Source of the DNA: Pyrrhoderma lamaoense
Lineage: Eukaryota > Basidiomycota > Agaricomycetes > Hymenochaetales > Hymenochaetaceae
Assembly (NCBI GenBank): GCA_002794735.1
Contig: NBAZ01000013.1
Location: 124,001 to 188,000 of the forward strand
Length of the DNA stretch: 64,000 nucleotides
Direction of reading: 5' to 3'
This document shows positions 13,201 to 24,901 of the stretch, one piece after another. Position 1 is the first letter of the stretch, and the number at the start of each line of letters is the position of its first letter. Below the pieces are notes generated by a model. That model did no database searches. It had not been told where the DNA came from and worked only from the letters and a program-made list of their open reading frames with translations. The translations under genes and the position numbers were made by a program.

Positions 13201-13326
13201 CCTCAATATAGCAGATTGAAGAAATTGAGGTCACCTCTGATGCGCATCTGTTTGATTCTTCTCTGATAGTTTCCTTGCTTTCTTCCGTTTTGGTTCTCTT
13301 TGAGGTTTTGGATCATGTTTCACCAT
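10300..13326 (-). CDS. K4: type C FunK1 protein kinase, apparently intact, about 899 aa
   Basis: Predicted exons: 13235-13326, 12442-13183, 12227-12382, 11422-12175, 11213-11373, 10460-11157, 10300-10396. The frame stays open only if intron 6 uses a GC donor (AAAG then GCAAGT, plus-strand 10454-10459); the sister gene K10 has GTATGT there. Exon 1 is very basic (KRKKARK). Exon 2 has EYFFGHVLPP; exon 4 has VIIKDYWPGE and a longer loop with several Lys and Cys before the conserved core; exon 5 has HRDLSPNN and GDLEFAKKA; exon 6 has FMATE, then YLHDIESIFW. The tail is short, with WRMTRSITR and no LRSG motif. It is the last member of the first A-B-C unit. The kinase call rests on the motifs; biological role unknown. 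Confidence 0.84.
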
Positions 13327-15300
13327 GGTGGTAAAGGTGTGTGGTTTCACAGAGGGTGGTGGCAGGAGAACAAAAGCAGTCACACATAACACAGTGTGTC
13401 ACGGAACATACCTATTGTTCACTTCGTATGGTGAAGCACGCTGGGCCATTGTGCGTATTTCAGGGAATGGATTAGAGAATAAAGATTCTTGATGAGTAAG
13501 CAGTTATAATATCCAGTCATCCAGTTTCTTGACTGCACAGCCGGACTCTGTAGTAATTCCGATAAAATGATGAAGATATGTACAACGTTTTTCTTCCTAA
13601 TAAGAAGGGCCTTGACACCCATCAAAATCGAGTTTTCTATGAGACAACGGTGGGTTACGGGGATCTACTAGGAGAACATGAAGAGAAGCCTTGGGAGTTA
13701 CCTGTATCATCGGCTTACAATTCGTATCATAAACTCCGCAAGCATGCACCAACGAATGTATCAGCAACGGCTTATAAGTATATATCGAAGCAGAAATCAT
13801 GAGGAGTACCGAAACCAACAGTGGATGTTTCGAGTAGTGGCCTTGATACTGAGAATATGACAACGGATATAAATCTGCATCCGTCCTCTCTCCTGTGATA
13901 CGCTTGCTGCCAGTGACTAGCTAGAGTACTGATTTTGACGATAATCGACTGCTGCACCACATCCTTCGTTTCACATTATTCTACAGAACCGGGCCCATAG
14001 TGATGACTGCCCATCTCTTGTCCCATCATCCACACATAAAGTCATGTGCTTTATTGTCTCATACCAGCGCAATAACCAGTTTGATCGATCACAAGATTAT
14101 GTTTTCTCTCATGTTTTGCAATTTCTTCCTATTGCCGTATTTTGCATTTCTTGTTAGATGCCAGCCAGGACCAAGATTACCCGCAGTTACGTGTCCCAGA
14201 TCCTATTGTACATCTTATCAGAATATAGATACAGGAGCATCCTATCAGCACGTACAAAGCGAGACCTAGCATAATCGCCAAAGGATATGGGTGCGGCACG
14301 TCTTCATCGGATGCATCGAGTGTGAGTCGTTGGCCATAGGACGATGATGTCCGCAGTGTCGTCTGCAGATGTATGTGAAAAGTGGGTATGTGATAGGAGA
14401 TTTTCATTTGTGTATCCTCCATTGACATCTAATAATTGAGATCAGGATAGCATCGTAACAACATCTCAATGTTGTTTCTGTGGACACAGGTGCCATTGGA
14501 CCTCTTATGTGTATGCAAGCGTCTAAGTCAGAAGATTTCGGTCAGTGTACTGACTCTGAAGAGCTGATGTAGAGAGTCATGTAGCCATCATCCTCTCGAC
14601 AGCTACGGAATTAAGCCGTCGAGGATTCACAACGGCATATAGCTTTTTATAAGGCTCAAAGAGCGCCTTTCAGCTACTGAGTACGTAATCACAAAAATCA
14701 TTGGTCAGCCTCTGATAGAAGTGTAATACTCATAAATCAACATTTTTTAAGAATCTCTTGTCAAGTATAGACGTGGTCCTTAGTATCGTCAACAGTCTTG
14801 TCGTACAATGTACTGCGGTCTCATCATCACTGTCATGACGCAGATGTGTTACATGGACACGCATGATACGGAGCGTGGTGACGTCATGGCTTTCACTGTT
14901 CATGCTGGTACTGTAGAAGTACCCGTCTGGATTACCGCCGAAGACAAACTGACTCAGACCCGTTTTTATAACCTACAGGTACATTACTGTCATTAACAGA
15001 TCTTCACGTCTAATTGGTGGGTACAAAGATTGAAAAAGAGGTATATTGAAAACTTATCTGTAGGTCAGAATTGGACCTTCTAAATTGTATTTAGTAACGA
15101 GGGCTTGTGGTTTAGAGCCTTGTCTGTAGCTGTAGCTTGAGATGAAAGTATGTCCTTCTCCGCCCACCCGATCGACTTGCAGTACAGTCAGAATGTTACA
15201 AGCTCGTCCGAGAAGCCTAATAAGAAACGAACAATACATATAGAGAGCACAGGAGACTATCTGGGGACTTATTCGGAGGAGGAGCGCAATCAAAAATTAA
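13327..15300. repeat. Long duplicated spacer upstream of K4 (copy 1)
   Basis: Almost the whole stretch aligns by eye with 36455-38400 upstream of K10. It includes the 5' flank of the type C gene and about 1.8 kb of further non-genic sequence. A 62-codon plus-strand frame at 14808-14996 is kept in both copies with few changes, but it has no recognisable domain and the copies are recent, so conservation is not evidence of coding. No promoter other than that of K4 is evident. Confidence 0.75.
13377..13404 (-). promoter_or_regulatory. Type C version of the GTCAC promoter element, K4
   Basis: GCAGTCAC (13377-13384) is followed by ACAGTGTGTCACGG (13391-13404). Compared with type B genes the ACGCGA half is replaced by ACACAG while the TGTGTCAC half is kept. 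The same arrangement lies before K10, K14 and K16. Confidence 0.45.
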
Positions 15301-15780
15301 TTGTGCACTACAGCCTCAAGTCTGGAGGCGTATAAACCACGAATGTGAGATCAAGAGTAGACAACAGGGGAAGCATGGCGTCCAAGTGGCTATATGCCAC
15401 TGGACGAAGGGCTTAAGCCATCAGAAACGAGGGGGCCATATGATCGAACCCTATCCTCGAGTAAGAGTAGAAAGTGAAGCTAAGTAGTAAGAGAGATGGG
15501 TAGACGCGCGGTCGAGTAGTAGTAGTGGACTTTCCGGGCGAGTTACAAAGTGCATTAAAAATGCACTACGACCGGTTATCTACTTAGCTGGTCCTACTAT
15601 ATACTTCAACTTATAGATCAATCGGACCTCATTATATTTTTGCTTTCTCAATCACCTTATGTTTTCTCCTTGGTCTGACGTCATGTCGTACCACTTAATG
15701 TAACTACCTATTAAGTGGCTCGTTGATGATCTTACAATATGTCCCTGTTTGGCCTTCTCATGATTCACGTATTGGGTAAC
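15301..15780. repeat. Dispersed non-coding repeat R3, copy at 15.3 kb
   Basis: It has two arms. The left arm (about 15303-15574) matches 42838-43104 in inverted orientation, including AGCCTCAAGTCTGGAGGC and the 'agtgcattaaaaatgcact' palindrome. The right arm (about 15555-15775) matches 43459-43689 in direct orientation, including TCTACTTAGCTGGTCCTAC and CTTGGTCTGACGTCATGTCG. No transposase or reverse transcriptase frame is present. It is probably a relic of a mobile element, but the class cannot be told. Confidence 0.65.
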
Positions 15781-15996
15781 CTGCACTACCAGAAGAATCA
15801 GAGCTAAACGACAAAATATTCTATTGAAGCATGTAAAAAACATGCAGACAGAAAAAGATGTACATGTACATGGGCAGCTAGTTGTATGAGGTACAGATCA
15901 GTGATGTGAGAGTGAATATAGTGAACAAAGTATAGGAATGTAGTGTGTGAGTGTGCGAAAACAAGAATAAAGATATGTATACAAGTTGATATAATG

Positions 15997-18900
15997 TCAC
16001 CTACGTGACCTTGCAGTTCTTTTTCTAGCGTTTAAACCTCTAGTCCGTGTTCTAACAGTATTAGTGGCCGCCGTGGGTGATAACTTCTTCGCCATAGATC
16101 TTGTTATTCTCCGATTCTCATTCACCACCGGTACCTTTTCTTTCACAGTCCTCTTTGACCGTCCCACAGCTTTTCGGCCTGGAACATGTGCCCTGTTATT
16201 CTGCTTGTATTTGTGTCCAGACCTTAGCGTCATCCCCTCCATCTCCTCTCTTGGCTCCTCGTTTACATCTTGCGTCATGCTAGATATCGTTGATCCGCTT
16301 GATTTTACATCATTTGACCCTTGTATGGACCTGTCAAGTACATGTTAATACAATGATAATAGTTTATTCGTCACTAAGAAACACACACCTTTTCTTGTTT
16401 GTTGGCTGTTGCTCATCGTCTCTAGTATCGTAGGTCGTCCGCTTTGACCGTGTTTTGTTGGTCTCATCTTCCGAAACTTCCCAAATATTTCTGACTTTGA
16501 TGCCATTACGCGGGATTCTTTTGAAATACTCCATGATATGCAAGTGTATAGGGTCCTCGTCTGTCGGCAGGATAACTTCAGATCCTTCTTTCTCTGCCCT
16601 TTCATAAGACGAGACTAGTACATTTCTAATTACTATGATGAGAGCCCTCAAGTCATTTAAATGGTCAGTGAGACACAGAAGATACCGGTGAAACTCTGAG
16701 GTGTCAAAGAGAAAGAACTCTCGACTTCTATATTCCATACATCCAGTGAATAGTATATCGCAGATGCGTAATTGTAAGTCTTTTATTCTTTTACTCTCTT
16801 TAGTCGCGGGAACAGCTAAAGAGGCCTCTTGAAAGTTGAAAAGAGTCCAGATAGCAACCCACAAAAACGATTCGAGATCATGTAGGTAGTTTGCCGATAT
16901 TCGCTTTTCTGGGATTGGATCGACTTTTTGTTCAATTTTAGCGAGAGCTTTCACATAGAGATTATGAAGAACATCAGCGTTGAGCTCGGATGGGAAACTA
17001 GACCTAGATGACGTTTCTGTGGGTTTGAATTGATATTCCTGCTTCATGACTTCAACAGCCATAAAATTTGCTGTACCCTATCAAAGCGAGTTAATTGTCT
17101 TTCCAGATCAACGTGTATAAAAACTTACCACCATACCATCGCCCTCGGCCCCTGTCCCCACTCTCTTCGCAAATTCCAAATCTCCAACAAGTCCTCGTTT
17201 CTCTCCAGTAGAAGGATCAGTATATAAATATAAATTACCAGGACTGAGATCCCGGTGTACCCAGCCTGCTTTGTGGATCACCGATAAAGCTACGAAATCA
17301 ACAATGCATACAACAGTGGAGTAGTAAATCAGTCTCACCTTTCACTGCACATACCAGAACTAGGAATATATCGTCCAGATTTTGCAATTTATTATATGGA
17401 ATAGCGTATTCTTTGTAAACTATTCGATAGTGCCAGCGGTAATTATAAGCTTTCCTTCGTTTCCCCTCCAGTATTCGTTCTTGATCCTCATCCTTAACAC
17501 CCATCTTCTTTTCAAATCCTTCGAACTCCCACGCCAGAGAATTACTTTCGTCGATGGATCCCCTATACGGTAATGTTACCCTGTATTTTCTGTGAGGACC
17601 CTTTCCGCGGAGAATAGTCTCTTCAGTGTGGTCCTCACGTTCCCCGATCTTCACCCTTCCAGATACAATGGGATTCAGCATCACATTTTGAACGATATCC
17701 GCATTTATTGGATCATCAATATCCTCTAATATCATCCTACGTATCACGTCTTCGGTTTCGAGCATCTCTGTGGGCCAGAAGTCCTTAATAATAACTGGCT
17801 CCTCCTCACTTTCATCCTCGGCACGGAACGCTTTATATATCCTTGTTGCCGACGAGTAGATTTCGCCAGCTTTGGCATCCGATAGAAGGTTCGTCGAGCT
17901 TGTCTTAAAGGTATCCCCAGCTACTTTGAATTCGAAAATCCGCTGATGACCATCATACTTCGCATCCACTGTCGGATCCCATCCGAGATCGATCTTATCT
18001 GAGAACATAAGAGAAAGAACCATCCTGATCATTGTATCTACGTCCTATATTGTATCCCGTCAGAGTGTGAAGAGGTATAAGTGGAAGGCCATACAGAGTA
18101 GAAATCAAACTCTTCGCTGCATATAATTGTACTGCGACTGTATAGCCATAGTCTCATCCGTGTGTTGTCAATACTAGCACCGAGGGTGAATCGACGGCAT
18201 GGGTCAATGACCATCGGATGATGAAGACATTGCAGCATTTGTTCTATATACTGTAAAGAATGATGTCAGTATGGAGATCAAGGCATGTGGTAGATCCAAG
18301 CACTTACTTCAGAATCATCGCTTTCTGATTTTCTTATAAGGATACTGAAAGCAGAATTATACCAGTGTCTTCCCTCATACTCTTCCGGGTATGTGTCGTC
18401 AGGGCTATTCAAGAATAGAGTAGCGTCTGCCTTGATATCGTTATCTACTGTCGGCCACAAGGAGTGCTGTCCATGATAATATAGGTAGCACGTTGGACTC
18501 GGTTTTGGTAAAATCCCACCTAAAGCGGCATCTTCAATGGCATCGAATATATTCTTGAGCAGTTCGACGAAAGTTTTTGTCTCCGAAGATGAGTTGCCAT
18601 CGGTCCCCGGAGAGGAGAACGTCCAGGAGTATTTCTTCGTACGGCGATTCCTTCTGAGTGTCTTGTTCGTGATGCATTGCTTCAAAATTCGTTCAACTTT
18701 GATTTCTGACCGTATGGGAGGTAGTATCTGGTTAAAGAAATACTCGAGAGATTCTTGCCAAATTTCACCACCAAGTTGCCTGATTAGCGCTTCATGAGAA
18801 GGTTCGATATATAGACGATGAATAACAGGGCTTCTGCCTGACGATGTCGTTACCAGAGTCTTCTCTTTAGATTTAGCTGCGTTTCCTTTTGGGACCACAG

Positions 18901-19132
18901 CGTCATCCGAGTCGAACTGTGTAGCTCTCCCCTTCCCTTTTGCGTGTCTGTCGGGCATAGACTGTACAATAGGACTAGATTCAATAATGAGTCTTTAGAA
19001 AAAAGTAATGAGTTGTTTAATTCACCTTTTCTGATTATATTGTACCTTCTTCGACTGTTGCTTCTTAATGTTCTTGGAGCGTGAAGGGCCTTCTCGGATA
19101 ATGCTCTTGTTGATGTCCATCTTAATGGTCAT
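15997..19132 (-). CDS. K5: type B FunK1 protein kinase, apparently intact, about 939 aa
   Basis: Predicted exons: 19026-19132, 18308-18974, 18095-18250, 17339-18044, 17129-17289, 16389-17077, 15997-16330, with agreeing phases. The start is the ATG at 19132 (MTIKMDINKS), followed by a basic leader with KNIKKQQSKK. Exon 2 has EYFFNQILPP, exon 3 the MVIDPCRRFTLGAS block almost identical to K3, exon 4 VIIKDFWPTE, exon 5 HRDLSPGN and VGDLEFAKRVG, exon 6 FMAVE and YLHDLESFLWVAIW, and the tail MTLRSG with RRITRSMAKK. It is the most diverged type B member: exon 3 and the start of exon 4 match K3, K9 and K13 closely while the rest of exon 4 does not, which suggests local gene conversion. No type A gene sits to its left, so this unit is incomplete. 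Confidence 0.86.
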
Positions 19133-19151
19133 AAAGATTAGGCGCGGCTAA

Positions 19152-19178
19152 GGTCACAACCTTGACGCGACGCGTCAC
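19152..19178 (-). promoter_or_regulatory. ACGCGA/ACGCGTCAC element upstream of K5
   Basis: GGTCAC (19152-19157) precedes GACGCGACGCGTCAC (19164-19178), 32-46 bases before the K5 ATG. It contains a perfect ACGCGT. Confidence 0.6.
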
Positions 19179-19785
19179 AAGTAGCTACAATAACTTTTTT
19201 TTTTATCATCAATATATTTAACGTCCAGCTACAATAACAATTTTATTAAAAGTGCTTCGAAACAAGTATTTCGCCCCTGAGTCTTTCACGTTACATTGAG
19301 CTCGAGACTTACAAAAGAAAAGTACAAGCTACGGATTAATATACTAAACATACTAGTGTTACTTTGAGATTTCAAAAAACTATTCATGAGTGTACCCATA
19401 TTTGGAGGAAAGTCCAGTACGAAAAAGTCTTGTTTAGTCTTAGTTGGAATTAGTTGATGTAGTGCCGAGATATGCAACAGTTCTCCATTATCTAAAACTG
19501 ATATTCACAGGAAGAAAATGAAACTTATTAAGGGAGAAATGGTTACAATTATCCGTACACACACACTACAACGTGACAGGGTATGAAATAAGACTATAAA
19601 TGTGTGTTACGTTTGTTTGTGTCAGCAAAACATGACAACGAATAAAACAAGTAGTGCAGAGCGATGAGATGTAAACATGTTAATCCATAAATTATTCTAC
19701 TATTGTCACTCTTAACGTCTCAGATACATTATTATCTTATTGAGTACAATTAGTCAGATTGTCTTGTATTCAATGAAATCTTATA
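19179..19785. other. Spacer between K5 and K6
   Basis: About 600 A+T-rich bases. I see no gene. An open frame at 19286-19477 on the minus strand (63 codons) has no recognisable features and no second copy in the window. Confidence 0.55.
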
Positions 19786-22751
19786 TTATAAGTTCCTAGT
19801 CATAGATCTCGTTACTCGTCGGGTTGGATCCGATATAGTTGTTGCAGGTCTATTGCTATCACGATAATATATATTAATGACATGTACTTGTGTGTTTTCT
19901 GATAGTCATTTTATAGAAGACATACCTTTTCTTTTTTCTTGGTCGTTGGACATCGTCTCTGGTATCATGGGTATCCCGTTTCAAAGGGCATTCTGTGATC
20001 ATACTTTCCGGTCCTCTCCGAATAGTCTGAGCTGGGGTACCCAGTGGATGTGTTTTATGAAAAAGCTTCAAGATACGCAAGTGCATACGATCCTTATCCG
20101 TTGGTAAAATGGGCCCGGCACCCATTTTCCCATCCTTCTCATAAGATGACACCAGCAAGTCTCTGAACAAGATGATGAAAGCTTTCAATGCAGTCAGATG
20201 ACTGGGAGCGTACTGGAGTTGATGCACGAATACTGTTTCGTCGAAAAGAAAATTTTCACGGTCCTTATATTCCGTGGTTCCAGGGAACAGCTTTTCCCTG
20301 ATACGAGATCGAGAATCTCTCGATTCTCCGTCAGACATGCGGTCGGTCTCGAAAGTATATTCAGAGTTGTAGAGCGTCCAAACTAATATCCACCATATCG
20401 ATTCAAGATCATGAAGATAGTTAGTCCATGAACCCTGACTGTAAGCAGTCGTATCTGAAGTGCTAATTGCGTCTTTCTCGGAAATTAGAGTGAATGTATG
20501 ATCAAGATCAGCGTGATATTCATCAGTATTGTTTTTCTGAGCACCAGTGCCGGCATCCTTTTTCGTACTAGTATTGATATATGTTTGCTTCATTATATCA
20601 ACAGCGATGAAATCCGCCGTGCACTATGCACCTATAATTAGTTAAAGAATAGATTAGTAAGTTCTGATCTTACAGTTCGGATTTCACATCTGCCTCTAGT
20701 GCCAGCTTTCTTTGCGAACTCCAGATCCCCGACAAGTCCCCGCTTTTCCCCACTTATTGGATCTGCATATAAGTACAAGTTACTAGGACTAAGGTCTCGG
20801 TGTATCCACCCAGCCTTGTGAATCACATATAGAACTACAAAGGTCTCAGCCAATCGAAAAAGACAAACAATGACAGACTAACCTTTCACCGCACAAACTA
20901 TCACTACATACATATCGTCCAAGCTGCGTAGCATATGGTAGGGTGTAGCGTATTCTCTATATGCTATCCGATAATGCCATCTGTGGCAGATACTTTTTCT
21001 TCTATTCTCCTCCAACTTCCGTTTGATTTTGCTTGTCTGCCCATCCATCTGTTTCTGGTACCCAGAAAGTCCAAATTTTCTATAAGTACTCTTACTTCCG
21101 ACTAGTCTGTTTGGTAAGGCTATTTCATAGCTATCCGAGGGGCCGTTACCGCGAAGAATAGTCTGCTTCGTGTGATCCTCTCTATCTCCGATTTTCACTC
21201 TCCCAGACGCAATCGGGGTTAATGTATAGTTCTGAACGATCTCCTTCTCCGATTCATCACTTACTTCATCTACGATCCTTTGTCGTATAACATCTTCAGT
21301 ATCATACATGTCCCCTGGCCAGTAGTCCTTAATGATCACCAACTCCTCTTCACCTCCATCTTCCAAACGAGACGCCTTATAAATCCTGGTTGCGGAAGTA
21401 TACACACCATTTGCTTTGGTATCGGATAGAACCTGTGATGAATCTGTCTTGAATCGTTTCCCATCTATCTCAAGAACGATACTCTGATGGCCACCATCAC
21501 GTTCTTTATCCTCTATCGTACCGCATTGGATATCATTGTCTTCTACATATTTCACTTCTATTGTCGGATCCCATCCGAGTTCGTCTTTACTAGCGTATAA
21601 GAGGGAAAGAACAAGCGCAATCATCGTTCTCGGTTCCTAGATCACATTTTGTCAGAAATTCGATTTCTAAGGAATAAAGATACATACAGAACAAAAATCA
21701 AATTCTTCGCTGCATATGATCGTACTTCGACTATAGAACCATAGCATTGTCCGTGTTCCATGAACGGTCGAACCAAGCGTGAATCGGCGGCACGGATCAA
21801 TGACCATGCAATGATGGAGACTATGGATCATCTGCTTGATGTTCTTTAAAGTGCAAGGTTAGTACCGAAGATAGCGGTTGGTCTGAGAGCTCACTTCATA
21901 TTTGTCATTAACTGACGTAGCAGATTTCTTGAAGTGATATGTGAAAGCGACATTATACCAATGTCTACCTTCGAGAATCTCCGGATAGGTGTCTCCCGTG
22001 CAATTAAGAAATATATGTCCATCTGGCTTGATATCACTATCCGCTAATGACCACGTGGCTCGACCCCCGTCGGTATGAAGATAGCAGGTCTTCTCTGGGG
22101 TCTCTACAACTTTTGAAGCTGCATTAGTTATTGCGTCAAAGACATCCTTTAATGGCTTATTGTAGACTTCTGTTTCACGGGTCTTGCTACGCATCGAGCT
22201 CGAAGAAAAGCCTTCCCAGTAGTACTTCATCGAGACCTTGTCGTATATGAGTGTCTCATCTTTGATGCACTGTTCCATAATTTTATCTATATTGAACTCC
22301 GGTCGTATAGGGGGTAAGACATTATCAAAGAAGTATTTGACTGATTCACTCCAGACTTGACCTCCAATGTGCTTTATTATTGCATGCCGTATATTTTCCG
22401 CAAAGGATCCTCGAACTTTATGATTATCACCTAACCTAGGTTCTATCAAGGTTTCTAGTGAGATTGAAGTTGATTCCTCGATCGCTTTTCGATCACAACG
22501 AAAAGAATTAACACGACCAGGTACTGGTGTACCAGAATTAGAGAAGTCGAAAGACACTTCCTTCTCCTTTCCTTTGCCATGTACTTTACGTTTAGAATTC
22601 GCAACACGAGTGGTTAAGCTGAGTTCGATAATTAGCCGAGGATCAGAAACTGGAGGAATGAAGATCACCTTTGTGCATAATTATTCTTTGATATTTTAGT
22701 GGCCTTTTTTCGTATTGGTGCTCTATGAGTGTTTGCAACACCTCTTGCCAT
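19786..22751 (-). CDS. K6: type C FunK1 protein kinase, in frame, about 881 aa, unusual activation-segment end
   Basis: Predicted exons: 22669-22751, 21895-22618, 21688-21843, 20883-21636, 20674-20834, 19926-20623, 19786-19855. The start is the ATG at 22751 (MARGVANTHR) with a basic RKKATK leader. Exon 2 has KYFFDNVLPP; exon 4 LVIIKDYWPGD; exon 5 IHRDLSPSN and VGDLEFAKKA. Exon 6 begins CTADFIAVD where relatives have GTPxFMAVE, so the Gly, Pro and the Glu of the APE-like motif are all altered. YLHDLESIWW is kept. The tail is the shortest of the family, ending TRRVTRSMTRNL. Upstream sequence resembles that of K16, its closest relative in layout. The catalytic Lys, Asp and Asn are present, so it may be active, but the altered segment leaves this open. 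Confidence 0.82.
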
Positions 22752-23240
22752 GGTGGTTAGAGTGTGTGGTTCCACGGAGGGTGGTGGCAAGTGAACAAAA
22801 GCAGTCACACATAACGCAACGTTCAACGAATACAACCTATTGTTCACTTAGACAATAATAGCCGCTAGGCCATTGCGCGTAGTTTTGAAGACGGAATAGA
22901 GAGTAGTGATTCTTGATGAATAAGTAGTTATTACATCAAGTACTTCAGTTTATTGACTGCACAGCTAGTACTTGAAGTAATGGAGTCAGGATTAAAGATT
23001 TAAGGAGATGTATAACATTTCACTGTTTTTGGGGCGAGTGTCCCTAGGGCCGTGTTCAGCAGCCATCGAAGTCCTAATGTCAGAAAGGAAGGAGCATTAG
23101 TATATACTAGACAAGATGGAAAAAATATATGTCACCTACATGTCGCACCCGCTCTAGCTCGAACTTGCCTTAAGCTCAAAACACATACTAGACTTGCGTC
23201 ACCGACTAGGCCAGCATGAAGCCAGTGAACACTATAACAC
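22752..23240. repeat. Upstream flank of K6, homologous to the K16 flank
   Basis: This stretch aligns by eye with 63073-63560 upstream of K16: both contain the 'cctattgttcact' string and, further out, a similar series ending in a block around 'acttgccttaagct'. At 22801-22828 lies GCAGTCACACATAACGCAAC, a degenerate form of the family's GTCAC/ACGCG promoter element. No gene is seen. Confidence 0.55.
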
Positions 23241-24901
23241 TCGTAAGTACATAACTATTTTACTACAATTTGTTGATATCTTCAGTCAGGCTTTGTATCG
23301 AAGTAATAGTTAAGCGGCTTACTCTCGATGGTGCACTGTATAGTGGACTAACCTTAAGACCCTAAAGTGTGATGTTCTGCCGTATCACTAATGTTACTAT
23401 CTCTATCTAATCCATGATGATGATGATGTATCGCAGATAACTTAGCGACATTGACGCAACTCAGGTGTAAATTCGGATTATTTACGTAAATGCATCGTTC
23501 CCACGCAACCATATTAGTGCCTTTCACACGCCTCAATCACCCGGCCAATCGGAGTGTATATGAGTATATTGTTTACACAAGGAAATATGTGAGACATGCT
23601 TTAACTATGTGTACTTACAACGAGCTGATGAAACAGCAGGTACCAAATAAGTAAGTGAGATAATAGAATACAAAAGAGCATTCTTGTAACCCATCTAGGC
23701 CTCAAGTCGTATGTGACTGAGGCGACATACAATTTGTCTGCACTATAATTATATATTGGACATAGCAGCGTTTGGCCCATTAATATGTGTTTACGTACTT
23801 GCTGCACATGAGAATATAGGAGCCATCTCTTTATATCAATATAATTCACACTCAAAGATACGCATACACTATACGTTCTACTTTCGCAATCGTTCAGATA
23901 AAAGGCTGCGTTGTTTCTTTTTCTATCGGAAAACCCAAAGCCATGTCTCAGGAGAGTCCATGCTTTGAAAGCTTTCTGTAGAAGGAACACGTTCGAATCG
24001 GTCTTCATTGCACGCGCCTTCATGTTGATGCTGCAACTGGCAAGGAGGTATCAAACAAGTCAACACAAAATTTAATTGCTGGGATCAGTTATACGCCGCA
24101 ATGGAAAGTTATTACTGGATGGCTCGATGGCTCGTGTACTTTTTAATACACATCTTAACCCGGCCCTGACCAGGATCTGGTGTCAATTGAATCCTGACAC
24201 ACTGTACAAAGAACAGGATGTTATAAAGATAAGCGTATCTATAGGAACTTGAGAAATAAGTGACTGAAGTACTCCTATGACGGAATTCGACATTTTTCTT
24301 ACTCCTAAAGGAACTGTAAAGTTTCACTACTCCTGTAAAATAATCTGTTTTCAGCATATGAAGAAGAGGAAGGCGATTTCACACAACAAAATTTAGTAAA
24401 TAGATGAGGAATTTCCACATATAAACATCGCCAAAGATTTTGAACGAGATGTCACGCAGATGTATAGAGCCAGGAATGACCAAAAAGAAAGAAAAGTGAA
24501 ATTCTTGGAGTTCATCTGAAGAGAATTGCCTGTGATGTGATGAATGGCTAGCAAAAAGGTAAGGGCGAAGGTGTATACCTCGAATCATTCCAAACATGCT
24601 TGGCTGGTAATATGTCAGCCTGCTGGGATCTAAGGACACGTTCTCAAATCCGGTGGTTACTATCTTTAATGAGTACTTCGAGAATGCTGAGAGACTCGGA
24701 GGGAGATGTGAGGTCAGAATCTGGTTTCTATATCGGACTGAATGAGTTGGGTAGTAGAACTCAAGCACAAACTCGTATCGATACAAAGCCTCTGAGAGGA
24801 TTGTAAGGAGGAAGGTGCCGTTACCTGACAAAGATTAGCGAATAATGAGATTTGATGAGAAAAGGAATTGTTGCGGAGGCAACGAACATTGTATAATATT
24901 A
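23241..24901. other. Unassigned stretch between K6 and K7
   Basis: About 1.7 kb without a recognisable gene and without a second copy in the window. Two longer minus-strand open frames exist: 23601-24023 (140 codons) and 24379-24831 (150 codons). Neither shows a known motif. Both are rich in aromatic and aliphatic residues, as expected for chance frames in A+T-rich DNA. A remnant of another gene, with introns, cannot be excluded. Confidence 0.4.

Noticed and set aside
14808..14996. 62-codon plus-strand open frame repeated at 37920-38108
   Set aside because: Both copies lie in a recently duplicated spacer, so conservation says little; no recognisable domain.
15301..15780. R3 as a complete LTR or DNA transposon
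   Set aside because: No coding frame, no clear terminal repeats of a known class and no target duplication could be seen, so it is called only a dispersed repeat.
24379..24831. 150-codon minus-strand open frame in the K6-K7 spacer
   Set aside because: No known motif, no second copy and no clear start or intron context. Kept only as unassigned sequence.
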